From positions 1 to 50,241 of the forward strand of contig JAUYPE010000018.1 in NCBI GenBank assembly GCA_030697705.1: a stretch of DNA of 50,241 nucleotides, read 5' to 3'. Each line of letters opens with the position of its first letter. Positions within the stretch are counted from its first letter, which is position 1. The DNA is from a bacterium. GTDB taxonomy: Bacteria; Patescibacteriota; Minisyncoccia; Sungbacterales; HO2-52-23. The translations under genes and the position numbers were made by a program. This document shows, piece after piece, positions 18,718-27,415 of this stretch. The notes below the pieces were generated by a model. The model did not search any database. It had not been told where the DNA came from and saw only the letters and a list, made by a program, of their open reading frames with translations.

Positions 18718-20427
18718 ATGGCGCATCACTTGGAAAATATATTCGTCTCGCGCGGACACTCCCTCAAGGAGGTGCTTGCGATCATGGCGGTGAATAAAAA
18801 AGATTCGAGCATTCCGCCCGGTATCGCGCTGGTGGTTGAGAATGATAAAAAACTGTGTGGCATTATCACGAACGGCGATATCCGGCGGGCGTTTGCGGCG
18901 GGTATGGCGGTGACGGATCCGGTGTCGCGGGTGATGAATCCGGCGCCGTCGGTCATCGTTCGTCCGGACGGGGGCGAGATTCTGCCGCGCGTTATTGCGG
19001 AAATAAAATCAGGCCGCTGGCCCAAAGATCGGCTGGAAAAAATCATTATCACCGATCCCAAGGGTCATGTGCTGGATCTGGTGTCTTTTTATGATCTTGT
19101 CCAAAAAAGCGATACGCGCTTCAAGCATATCGGTGTGGTGGGACTCGGGTATGTCGGGCTGACGCTCGGGATCACGCTTGCTGATCTCGGTTTTATGGTG
19201 AAGGGATATGAGATTAATAAAGAGGTCGCCGAGGCGATTCGGTGCGGCAAGCCGCATTTTTATGAGGCGGGACTGGATCGGCTTCTGTCCGACCATTTGG
19301 GGAAAAATTTTGTCGTGGCGTCAGATTTTTCCAAAGAAAACAATTGCGATGTTTATTTTATCGCCGTGGGCACGCCGTTGGACGGCAATCATATTCCCAA
19401 CCTCGGACACCTTGAGGCGGCGGCGCGCCGTGTCGGTGCCGTTCTGAAATATGGCGATGCGGTGGTGCTCCGCTCAACCGTGCCGCTCGGTACGACGCGC
19501 GAAGTCGTTCTCCCCATTTTGGAAAAAGAATCGGGTTTGACGGCGGGGGAGGGATTCTTGCTTGCTTTCGCTCCGGAGCGGACGATTGAGGGCCGCGCGC
19601 TGGAGGAGCTCCGCGTACTACCCCAGGTTATCGGGGGAATTAATCACGCCTCCAGCGATCTGGTCGCCAGCATTTTTAATGTACTGTCGCACTCCACGGT
19701 TATCGTCGAGTCGCTTGAGGCGGCCGAGATGGTGAAGCTGGTGAACAATACCTATCGCGATGTTTCTTTCGGTTTTGCCAATGAGGTTTCGCTCGTGGCG
19801 CATGCGTGGGGTATTGATGCCAAGGAGGTTATTGATGCCGCAAATTACGGCTATGAGCGAAGCCGTGTGCCGAGTCCCAGTCCCGGCGTGGGCGGGTATT
19901 GTCTTGAGAAGGATCCTTATATTTTTATAGAAAGCGCGCGAAAACGCGGGTATGCCCTCCGCATGCCGGCCGATGCACGCGCAGTGAGCACTTTAATGGT
20001 AGAACGGGTTGCCATAACCATTGCTGATTTTTTGCAGGATAATAAAAAAGGTGCGAATGCCAAAATCGCTATCCTCGGTTTCGCATTTAAAGGTCGGCCG
20101 GTTACCTCCGACGTACGCGGCTCTACGACGCTCGGCGTGCTGGAGCATATCCGCGCGGCGGGTTTTAAAAACATCAATGGTTTTGATCCGGCGGTGCGAC
20201 CCGAAGATATCAAGGCGACCGGTGTGAAGCTCGCGCATTCCGCGACCGATGCCTTCCGCAATGCGGATGTGGTGCTCGTCATGACGGACCACCCTGATTT
20301 TCAAGCACTGCCCGTGCGCGATCTGCTCGCCACAACCAAAAAACCATCATTGCTTTTTGATACATGGTCGCTCTACCATCCCGATGAGGTAAAGAAAGTA
20401 AAGGGAGTGGTGTACCGGCGACTGTAA
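18718..20427 (+). CDS. CBS-domain pair fused to UDP-glucose/GDP-mannose dehydrogenase family nucleotide-sugar dehydrogenase
   Basis: CBS-like segments (LCGIITNGDIRRA...IIITDPKGHVLDLVSFYDLV) then IGVVGLGYVGLTLGITLADLGF and GVGGYCLEKDPYIF. Confidence 0.87.
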   Translation: MAHHLENIFVSRGHSLKEVLAIMAVNKKDSSIPPGIALVVENDKKLCGIITNGDIRRAFAAGMAVTDPVSRVMNPAPSVIVRPDGGEILPRVIAEIKSGRWPKDRLEKIIITDPKGHVLDLVSFYDLVQKSDTRFKHIGVVGLGYVGLTLGITLADLGFMVKGYEINKEVAEAIRCGKPHFYEAGLDRLLSDHLGKNFVVASDFSKENNCDVYFIAVGTPLDGNHIPNLGHLEAAARRVGAVLKYGDAVVLRSTVPLGTTREVVLPILEKESGLTAGEGFLLAFAPERTIEGRALEELRVLPQVIGGINHASSDLVASIFNVLSHSTVIVESLEAAEMVKLVNNTYRDVSFGFANEVSLVAHAWGIDAKEVIDAANYGYERSRVPSPSPGVGGYCLEKDPYIFIESARKRGYALRMPADARAVSTLMVERVAITIADFLQDNKKGANAKIAILGFAFKGRPVTSDVRGSTTLGVLEHIRAAGFKNINGFDPAVRPEDIKATGVKLAHSATDAFRNADVVLVMTDHPDFQALPVRDLLATTKKPSLLFDTWSLYHPDEVKKVKGVVYRRL

Positions 20428-20432
20428 GTAAC

Positions 20433-21149
20433 ATGTATAATCATCTCACCATTCTCGCTCTCATTCCCGCGCGCGGCGGGTCAAAGGGAATACCGAAAAA
20501 AAATATCAAACCGCTTGCGGGGCGGCCGCTCATCGCGCACAGTATTGTGGTGGCATTGGCATCGCGCGTGATTGACCGCACCATTGTCTCCACCGACAGC
20601 GAGGAGATTGTCGCGGTGGCGCGCGAGTGGGGCGCGGAGGTGCCTTTTATTCGACCGGCGGAGCTTGCCGAGGATCTCACGCCCGACATGCCGGTGTTTG
20701 AGCATTGTCTCTGGTGGCTCAAAGAAAACGAAGGATACGAACCTGATGTAATCGTGCATCTCCGCCCCACGGGGCCGTTACGCACCGCGGAGGAGATCGA
20801 TGAGGCGATTGAGTTGCTTGCCGCGTGTCCCGATGCAGACAGTATCCGTTCGGTGGAGCCGCCGCCGAAATCCCCCTATAAAATGTGGATGCCGGACGGG
20901 AAGTATATCAGGCCGTTTACCGAGATCGCGGGGCTTAAAGATGCCCACACGATGCCGCGCCAAATACTCCCTAAAGTATATCAGACGACGGCGGATATCG
21001 GCGTTCTGCGCCGCACGACGGTAACGGAAAAAAAGTCCGTCATCGGCGACCGCGTTTTGCCCTATGTTTTGCGCCGTCCGACGGTTGACATTGATACGCC
21101 TTTTGACTTTGTCGTCGCCGAGCTCCTTCTTGCACAAGAACATTCTTAA
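20433..21149 (+). CDS. Acylneuraminate cytidylyltransferase (CMP-NulO synthetase)
   Basis: LIPARGGSKGIPKKNIKPLAGRPLIAHSI; DVIVHLRPTGPLRTAEEIDEAI. Confidence 0.9.
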   Translation: MYNHLTILALIPARGGSKGIPKKNIKPLAGRPLIAHSIVVALASRVIDRTIVSTDSEEIVAVAREWGAEVPFIRPAELAEDLTPDMPVFEHCLWWLKENEGYEPDVIVHLRPTGPLRTAEEIDEAIELLAACPDADSIRSVEPPPKSPYKMWMPDGKYIRPFTEIAGLKDAHTMPRQILPKVYQTTADIGVLRRTTVTEKKSVIGDRVLPYVLRRPTVDIDTPFDFVVAELLLAQEHS

Positions 21150-21168
21150 AACTTAATGAGCTTTTTTC

Positions 21169-21351
21169 ATGGGTAGGGAAAAATTTATTTTGGTGCAGAG
21201 CGGTACGAATCAGATTGATCTGCTGCTCGCCAAAGGCAAGCTTGAGGAGGCGAATATTTCCGTGCGCGTAGCGTCCGACGCGGTGCAGTGGAAAATTCAT
21301 GTCGCCGCCGCTGATGTGCTGGAGGCGAAGCGCTTGATGAAGAAAACATGA
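21169..21351 (+). CDS. Small protein, possible DUF2007-like
   Basis: 60 aa between tightly packed co-directional genes; 4-nt overlap with next gene; pattern only. Confidence 0.5.
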   Translation: MGREKFILVQSGTNQIDLLLAKGKLEEANISVRVASDAVQWKIHVAAADVLEAKRLMKKT

Positions 21352-22505
21352 GAACGCCTATACTCGTTACCAACTTCGCCTACGGGACGGGGCCGTATTT
21401 GCGGACGACCGATTTAGCAGTTGCGTTGAATAACGAGCTTGAAAAATCCGGACGCGAGCGGTGCCGTATTCTTGTGCCGTGGGTGTATGGCGACCGCCAA
21501 AAAACCGTGATGCTTGAGGAATTTGCCGCGCATAACGAAAAATATCCGAATGAGATTTTACTTGATTCTGCATTAGGCGGACTTCTGCACAGTATTTTTT
21601 ATACCGGTACGCGAAGCTATGAAGACGCGCTCTGGCAGTGGGTCGCTACCTATCGTGATGTCTCGCAGGCGGCTCATGATTATCTTTCCGGTACACTCAA
21701 GGTCGAGACGCTTCATGGAGAGCGGATAAAGCTTAGCGGTAAAGATATTATTGCCGAACTTTCGCGTTCGCCGCGCATTCGCTATGATATCGCTCCCTCG
21801 TACTTCACTTCATTCGCCTATGTCGGGGAGATTCTTGAACGGGCGCAGGAAGAAGAAGGGATCGCAGTTGATCGCGCATTATTACAAAAAGGCGCAGAGG
21901 CGGCACATTGGGTGGAGAGTAATCATCGCTTTCACTGCATCGCCTGGCCGGCGACATTTGCGTATCTGGGAGATGAACGACATCAGCGTTATCCCACTGA
22001 AATTATCGTCCCGCCCATCGCTCCACCGCCGATTGCCAATGATGAGGAACTTGAGCCGGGGATTTTTGTGACGATTACCGGCATTCCCGGGCTTGAGCGG
22101 CTGTACGCCGATGCCGCGCGACTGGGACTGAAACTTTACAGTAACAACACTGACGTGGTGTCCGGGAGCGTCCATCTGTCTCCACATGTCATTCCGAACA
22201 AAAACATCTCATTCCAATTTGCCCGCGCGGGGTGGAGTTCCATTTGGTTGTCAATGATCAGCGGGACGCCGTTGGTTGTACCCGACTTTGACCTACACGA
22301 TGACCCGGAGATATTTTTCAATAACCGCTCGGTTGAAAAACTGGGACTCGGCATGATCTACCGCGGCGAGTCGCTTGAGGAGATTCTTAAACGTTCCGAC
22401 GATCTCAAAAAATCCATGGCGCGCATGAAGGACGAAGTGCTCCACCGCTTCGGCACATTTGACGGCAATCGCGCCTGCGCTGAATTGTTTGCGAAAGATT
22501 TTTAA
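21348..22505 (+). CDS. Hypothetical protein, possibly glycosyltransferase-like
   Basis: 385-aa ORF, operonic; no firm family. Confidence 0.5.
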   Translation: MRTPILVTNFAYGTGPYLRTTDLAVALNNELEKSGRERCRILVPWVYGDRQKTVMLEEFAAHNEKYPNEILLDSALGGLLHSIFYTGTRSYEDALWQWVATYRDVSQAAHDYLSGTLKVETLHGERIKLSGKDIIAELSRSPRIRYDIAPSYFTSFAYVGEILERAQEEEGIAVDRALLQKGAEAAHWVESNHRFHCIAWPATFAYLGDERHQRYPTEIIVPPIAPPPIANDEELEPGIFVTITGIPGLERLYADAARLGLKLYSNNTDVVSGSVHLSPHVIPNKNISFQFARAGWSSIWLSMISGTPLVVPDFDLHDDPEIFFNNRSVEKLGLGMIYRGESLEEILKRSDDLKKSMARMKDEVLHRFGTFDGNRACAELFAKDF

Positions 22506-22547
22506 GAAATTAAAAACGATGGCGCATGCCATCGTTTTTAATTTCTT
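22504..22547. terminator. Bidirectional terminator between convergent genes
   Basis: Perfect 20-bp stem aagaaattaaaaacgatggc-gcat-gccatcgtttttaatttctt. Confidence 0.85.
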
Positions 22548-22570
22548 GTCTTCAATTTCCTGCCATTCTG

Positions 22571-23776
22571 CTACTGTACTGCTTTTGCGGCGTTGACGCG
22601 TCCCCAGCCGTAGGTCGTGTCTTTGCCAAACGCGCCGAGGTCTTTGGCGGTGCTAAAAAGCTTGGTCTGAATTTGCGCGGTTGTCAGAGAGCTGTGAGCG
22701 GACTTCATAAGTGCGATGACGCCACTGACCATGGGCGTTGCCATACTTGTGCCGTTCCATGATGCGTAGCCGCTTCCCAGAACGGTTGAGTAAATACCGA
22801 CACCGGGTGCGGTAATGTCGAGCGTCTTGCCCCTGCCGGAAAAACTGGCAATCTTGTCTCTACTGTCAACTGCGCCGACAGTTGTGGAGTAGCTGATACA
22901 TCCCGGGAGAGAAACGCCCGCTCCGCCGCTGTTGCCTGCCGCGACCACGACCGTGATATTATGCTGGGTTGCATATTTGACGGCGTTGGTAAGATCGGGC
23001 AGGACGCCGTCGCACGATCCTTTGTAGGTATACGGTGCGGCGGTGCCTAAGCTCAAACTGATCGCATCCGCGCCGAAGTCGTCCACTGTGTCGTAGACGC
23101 CGTCTTGACCATTAACCGCCCAGTAAATTGCGGCGACGACATCGCTGAAGTAGCCACTGCCGTTCAGATCCAGTACCTTTCCCGCGATAACGCTGGCGCT
23201 CGGCGCTACGCCTTTCGCATTCGGATCAATGCCGTCGGCGGTGATGATGCCGGCGACATGACTGCCGTGGCCGTTGTCGTCCGCCGGATCCGCGTCGTTA
23301 TTGACGAAATCTTTTCCGCCAAGATAGCTAGAGATCAGCTCCGGGTGAGCGTAATTATAGCCAGTATCCAAAACGACGATCTTTCTTCCGACACCCGTAT
23401 TGCCGGATGCTTGCACAACGGACGCACCGATTTGCTGGTTGGCGCTGGCGCTCGCTGTGCCAATACGGAGACGACCTGCGGTTGCGCGAACCTCCCCTTC
23501 TTTCTCATCGTCCAGAGCAAAAACACGCACATCATCCGCGAGCGAGAGTGATGCCGCCGCCTCATCCGGACAGTAGAGTGCTTTGATGGTTTGCGTCTCT
23601 CGTACAATCGTGCAACCGCGCGCCAGAGCTCCATCAACCTCCTTTTGGGTGTGGGCGATAACGCGCCGGTGTCCGCCGGTTTTTTCCGGACTCTTCCTCG
23701 CCTGCGCGGTATTAAAGAGAAAAAATGCGAGCACGAGCATGCCCAATCCCGCAAGGTACTTCTTGGCGTGAATCAT
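22571..23776 (-). CDS. Secreted subtilisin-like serine protease (S8)
   Basis: Signal peptide-like N-terminus; VVLDTGYNYAHPEL, DDNGHGSHVAGI, WNGTSMATPMVSGV catalytic triad motifs. Confidence 0.94.
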   Translation of the reverse strand: MIHAKKYLAGLGMLVLAFFLFNTAQARKSPEKTGGHRRVIAHTQKEVDGALARGCTIVRETQTIKALYCPDEAAASLSLADDVRVFALDDEKEGEVRATAGRLRIGTASASANQQIGASVVQASGNTGVGRKIVVLDTGYNYAHPELISSYLGGKDFVNNDADPADDNGHGSHVAGIITADGIDPNAKGVAPSASVIAGKVLDLNGSGYFSDVVAAIYWAVNGQDGVYDTVDDFGADAISLSLGTAAPYTYKGSCDGVLPDLTNAVKYATQHNITVVVAAGNSGGAGVSLPGCISYSTTVGAVDSRDKIASFSGRGKTLDITAPGVGIYSTVLGSGYASWNGTSMATPMVSGVIALMKSAHSSLTTAQIQTKLFSTAKDLGAFGKDTTYGWGRVNAAKAVQ

Positions 23777-23881
23777 AGAGGTAGAAAAAATAATAAATAA
23801 TAATAACGCAACCCTTTATTTCTCCCAGTGTAGATTTTTTGCCGATACTCCGCAAGGGTGTGCAGAGTATCATGCAGAGCC

Positions 23882-23945
23882 ACCGGCGCGATTTCTCTAG
23901 CGTGCCGAACCGCTCTAGTGGCCGATTCCGAGCGCTGGTTTTTTT
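23882..23945 (+). terminator. Terminator-like stem closing a structured intergenic segment
   Basis: accggcgc ... gcgctggt (8 bp, one GU) followed by T7. Confidence 0.5.
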
Positions 23946-24038
23946 ATAAGAGATTAAACTTTACTAAAAGTCAACGAATGGCACTTATCCACAGTATTTT
24001 TTTGCTCCATATGTGGTGTAGTGTTATTCTACAAACGG

Positions 24039-24062
24039 CCACCTATAAGCAAGGTGGTTTTT
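24039..24062 (+). terminator. Rho-independent terminator-like hairpin
   Basis: ccacct-ataagca-aggtgg then T5. Confidence 0.55.
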
Positions 24063-24101
24063 GATTAAAGCAAAAACAGACGATTATTCGTCTGTTCCTG
24101 C

Positions 24102-24175
24102 GGGCCCGTAGTGTTTAACGGTTAGCACGCCTTCCTTCTAAGATCGAAGTGCCAGTTCAACTCTGGTCGGGTCCA
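24102..24175 (+). tRNA. tRNA-Arg (anticodon TCT at 24137-24139)
   Basis: Acceptor GGGCCCG/CGGGTCC, D arm GTGT/GCAC, T arm GCCAG-TTCAACT-CTGGT all pair; anticodon stem CCTTC/GATCG has two mismatches; CCA not encoded. Confidence 0.82.
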
Positions 24176-24182
24176 TTCACAG

Positions 24183-24204
24183 AAGTCGCCTTTCGGCGGC
24201 TTTT
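24183..24204 (+). terminator. Rho-independent terminator after tRNA
   Basis: aagtcgcc-tttc-ggcggctttt. Confidence 0.75.
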
Positions 24205-24393
24205 GTGTTGATGATGCCATGTGGAGACATCTATCAACACCGTAGCATAGCGAGCCGCTCGCTGTCTCTAAAATGTTATCCACAGGGGATAATGAGATTA
24301 GAGAACTTGTAGATTCGTAGGGCAATTCGCGTATAGTGTCAATAGCCGATCCGTGCAACCTTATTGCCTGAAAAGCAGTTTTACTTAGCATCT

Positions 24394-25365
24394 ATGCCAA
24401 AAATCATTGTTGAGGTGTGCCAAAATCATAACGGGGACAAGGGAGTGCTGAAAGAGATGATCCATGCGGCGAAGGAGAATGGGGCGGATATCGTGAAGGG
24501 GCAGATCATCTTCTCGGATGACTTAACGCCGCGCGAGCGATTTGACGAAGGCGAAGAGGAGCATAATGGCGTGAAGAAGACGATCAAGCGGCCGTACGCG
24601 GTAGAATACGAGCGGATGAAGTCGCTTGATCTTGCGGAAGAGGATTATCATTTTTTTGTTGACGCCGCGAATCGCGCTGGCATCACACCCATGATGACGG
24701 TATTTTCGCGTAATCGCATCCCGTTTGTCGCGGGACTTCCGTGGCAGGGGGAAAAATTCGTCAAAGTGGCAAGCTACGACTGCGCGAGCACGCCGCTTGT
24801 GCGCGAGCTCGCTGGAAAATTTGATACACTCATCGTCTCTACCGGTGCGACATTTGATGATGAGATAAAGCAAACGGCGGAGCTATTAAAAGACCGTGCG
24901 CGACCGTTCGCGTTACTCCATTGTGTGACGAGCTATCCGAATTCGTTGCAAATGGCGAACCTTGCGCGCATGGAGTGGTTGCGGCAGTTTACGCCGCTGG
25001 TCGGCTGGTCGGATCATACGCTTGTTGCCCGCGACGGAATCAAAGCCGCCAAGACGGCACTCATGCTCGGGGCGGACTTTATTGAGCGGCATTTTACCGT
25101 CTTGCCGCCGGATAAAACAAGAGACGGCCCGGTGTCCATTAATCCTGTGCAGTTAAAAAAACTCGCGGCATTTGCCAAACTGGCAAAAGACGAGCAGAAG
25201 GAAATCATTGAGCGCGAAATTCCGGAGTGGCGCGTCATGGTGGGGCACCGCGAGCGCGAGATGACGCACACCGAGATGCTTAATCGCGACTACTACCGTG
25301 GTCGCTTCGCAAGTTTCGTCAACGGCGCGTGGGTGTATAATTGGGAAGAAAGTACTATTCTGTGA
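24394..25365 (+). CDS. NeuB-family nonulosonate synthase, apparently lacking the C-terminal SAF domain
   Basis: IIVEVCQNHNGDKGVLKEMI, FALLHCVTSYP, VGWSDHTL, GADFIERHFT; ends without a clear SAF region. Confidence 0.85.
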   Translation: MPKIIVEVCQNHNGDKGVLKEMIHAAKENGADIVKGQIIFSDDLTPRERFDEGEEEHNGVKKTIKRPYAVEYERMKSLDLAEEDYHFFVDAANRAGITPMMTVFSRNRIPFVAGLPWQGEKFVKVASYDCASTPLVRELAGKFDTLIVSTGATFDDEIKQTAELLKDRARPFALLHCVTSYPNSLQMANLARMEWLRQFTPLVGWSDHTLVARDGIKAAKTALMLGADFIERHFTVLPPDKTRDGPVSINPVQLKKLAAFAKLAKDEQKEIIEREIPEWRVMVGHREREMTHTEMLNRDYYRGRFASFVNGAWVYNWEESTIL

Positions 25366-26033
25366 TCAAAGCAGTCATTTTTGATTTTGACGGGGTGCTC
25401 GTGGATTCCAACCGCTTCAAACGCGATGCGTGGTTTGAGGTGTTTCTCGAGAGTGAAGGAATCACGCGCGGGATGATTGAAGAGGTGCTCGGGCGGGTTA
25501 CGCAGACGCGCTATGATATTTTGCGCGAGATATTTCGCGTACGGGGAGGTGCGGCTGGCGGTGCGGATGCATTTGTTGAAAAATACGCAAAACGGTACGA
25601 CGAACTTGTCCAGAAAGGAATGGCGGGGGGCATACTCGTACCCGAGGCGCGCGGCGTGTTGGAGTTTCTCGCTCCCCGTTACCGGCTCTATATCAACTCC
25701 GCGACGCCGGAGGCGGCTTTGCAGGACTCGGTAAAAATGCTCGGTATTGTCGGTTATTTTGACGGTGTGTTCGGCTATCACGCGGCATATGGCGATGCGG
25801 TGACAGGCAAGTTGGAGAATGGAAAAAAAGTGCTGGCGCTTGAAAAAATAAGCGGCAAAGAAGCCGCGTTTGTCGGGGACGGCGAGGCCGACCGTGTCGC
25901 GGCCATGGAGCTCGGTTGTTTTTTTATCGGTATACCAAATAGCTTTAACGGATGGTGCGCAGGGGTATTTCCCTTGGCGCGTGATTTACGAGATGTCCGC
26001 GATGTGATTGAAGGGAAAAATCGCGAAAAATAA
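25362..26033 (+). CDS. HAD-superfamily hydrolase (phosphatase)
   Basis: VIFDFDGVLVDSNRF motif I; AFVGDGEADRVAA; GTG start overlaps the upstream TGA. Confidence 0.85.
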   Translation: MIKAVIFDFDGVLVDSNRFKRDAWFEVFLESEGITRGMIEEVLGRVTQTRYDILREIFRVRGGAAGGADAFVEKYAKRYDELVQKGMAGGILVPEARGVLEFLAPRYRLYINSATPEAALQDSVKMLGIVGYFDGVFGYHAAYGDAVTGKLENGKKVLALEKISGKEAAFVGDGEADRVAAMELGCFFIGIPNSFNGWCAGVFPLARDLRDVRDVIEGKNREK

Positions 26034-27409
26034 TGAAAACCGTTTTTCTTACCAGTTTTGAAGGAATGGAGGTAAAAAATATTCTCCGCACCTCAATCCT
26101 TACCACGCTTCTCAAGGAGCGTGATATTTGTTTGGTCATTTTTACCCACACGCCCGAGCGCATGGCGTATCACCAGCGGGAGTTTCATGATCCGCGGATT
26201 CTCTATGAGATAGTGGAAAACCCTCCCGTTCAAGGCATGAACCTTTTTTTACAGCGGATGAAATTCCTGCTCCTCAAAACCGAGACGACAGATCTGCGCC
26301 GCCGCATGCGTTATCAAGAGGACGGCAATTTCTTCACGTATGCGAGCGGCTTGACACTCAATAGACTACTGGCGCGAAAGACCATGCGGCGCGCGATGCG
26401 TTTTCTGGATTATCACTTCGTTAATAACCGTCAATATGACGGCTATTTTGAAAAGTATCACCCCGCGCTCGTGGTGCTCGGCAATCTCTTTACCGAGCCG
26501 GAAACGGATTTTTTGCGGGCGGCGAAAAAATGGGGTGTGCGCACGGTCGGCTTTATCAATTCATGGGATAAGACGACCGCGCGCTCCGTCCTGCGCGGAC
26601 TGCCGGATAAGATCATCGTTTTTAACGATATTGTTAAGGGAGAGGTTGTGGCGTACAATGACGCGGATGCGCGTGATATTTTTGTTGGCGGCATGCCGCA
26701 TTTTGACCATTATTTTTCGGGAATCGTTACGCCGCGTGATCAATTCTTGGCGAGTATGCGACTGCCGCCAAACTGTCGCTATATCGTCTACGCTCCCATC
26801 GGCAATGCTTGGAACAATTCCGACTGGGAGATTATTGATTTGCTCTATCGGCTGAATGAGGAGGGGAAGTTCGGCAAGGACATCGCGATTCTGGTTCGCT
26901 TCCCGCCCAACGACTTCATTGACCCGCACGAACTTGAACAGAGGCCTCACCTCCTTTATGAATATCCCGGTTTCCGTTTTTCCACGAAGCGCGGGACTGA
27001 CTGGGATATGGGAGAACAAGAAATGCGGCATCTTGCCGATACGCTCGCGCATATGGCGCTTCTCATCGGCTATACCTCAAGTATCGCGGTGGATGCGGCC
27101 GTTTTTGACAAGCCCGTCGTCAATATCTTTTTTGAAATAAGCGCAAAAAAATCGCTCCTCGTGTCTCCGATGCATTACTATTCCATGACGCACTACAAAA
27201 AAGCTTTTGCGGCCGGTGGCGTACGGCGCGCGGACAGTGCGGATGCGCTGGTGGCATGGGTACGGCGTTATCTGGAGAACCCCGCGCTTGACCGTGAGGG
27301 ACGGCGGCGTATTGTGCGGGAGCAGTGCGCTATCACGGACGGCACATCCGGCGCGCAGATCGCCGCATTTATTCTTGATATTCTGAAAAAATCTGCCCGT
27401 AGCGCCTAA
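26033..27409 (+). CDS. Predicted glycosyltransferase (GT-B-like), paralog of 15490-16872
   Basis: See 15490-16872; TSSIAVDAAVFDKPVVNIFFE near C-terminus. Confidence 0.55.
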   Translation: MKTVFLTSFEGMEVKNILRTSILTTLLKERDICLVIFTHTPERMAYHQREFHDPRILYEIVENPPVQGMNLFLQRMKFLLLKTETTDLRRRMRYQEDGNFFTYASGLTLNRLLARKTMRRAMRFLDYHFVNNRQYDGYFEKYHPALVVLGNLFTEPETDFLRAAKKWGVRTVGFINSWDKTTARSVLRGLPDKIIVFNDIVKGEVVAYNDADARDIFVGGMPHFDHYFSGIVTPRDQFLASMRLPPNCRYIVYAPIGNAWNNSDWEIIDLLYRLNEEGKFGKDIAILVRFPPNDFIDPHELEQRPHLLYEYPGFRFSTKRGTDWDMGEQEMRHLADTLAHMALLIGYTSSIAVDAAVFDKPVVNIFFEISAKKSLLVSPMHYYSMTHYKKAFAAGGVRRADSADALVAWVRRYLENPALDREGRRRIVREQCAITDGTSGAQIAAFILDILKKSARSA

Positions 27410-27415
27410 CCGTCC

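Noticed and set aside
23105-23551. 148-aa plus-strand ORF opposite the subtilase
   Set aside because: Shadow ORF; the minus-strand protease has full catalytic motifs.
24122-24391. 89-aa minus-strand ORF ending ...WTRPELNWHFDLRRKAC
   Set aside because: Translation of the tRNA region on the opposite strand; the tRNA explains the sequence.
23777-24393. Chromosomal origin of replication
   Set aside because: Only two perfect DnaA boxes and no dnaA/dnaN/rpmH neighbours; kept only as a low-interest DnaA-site observation.
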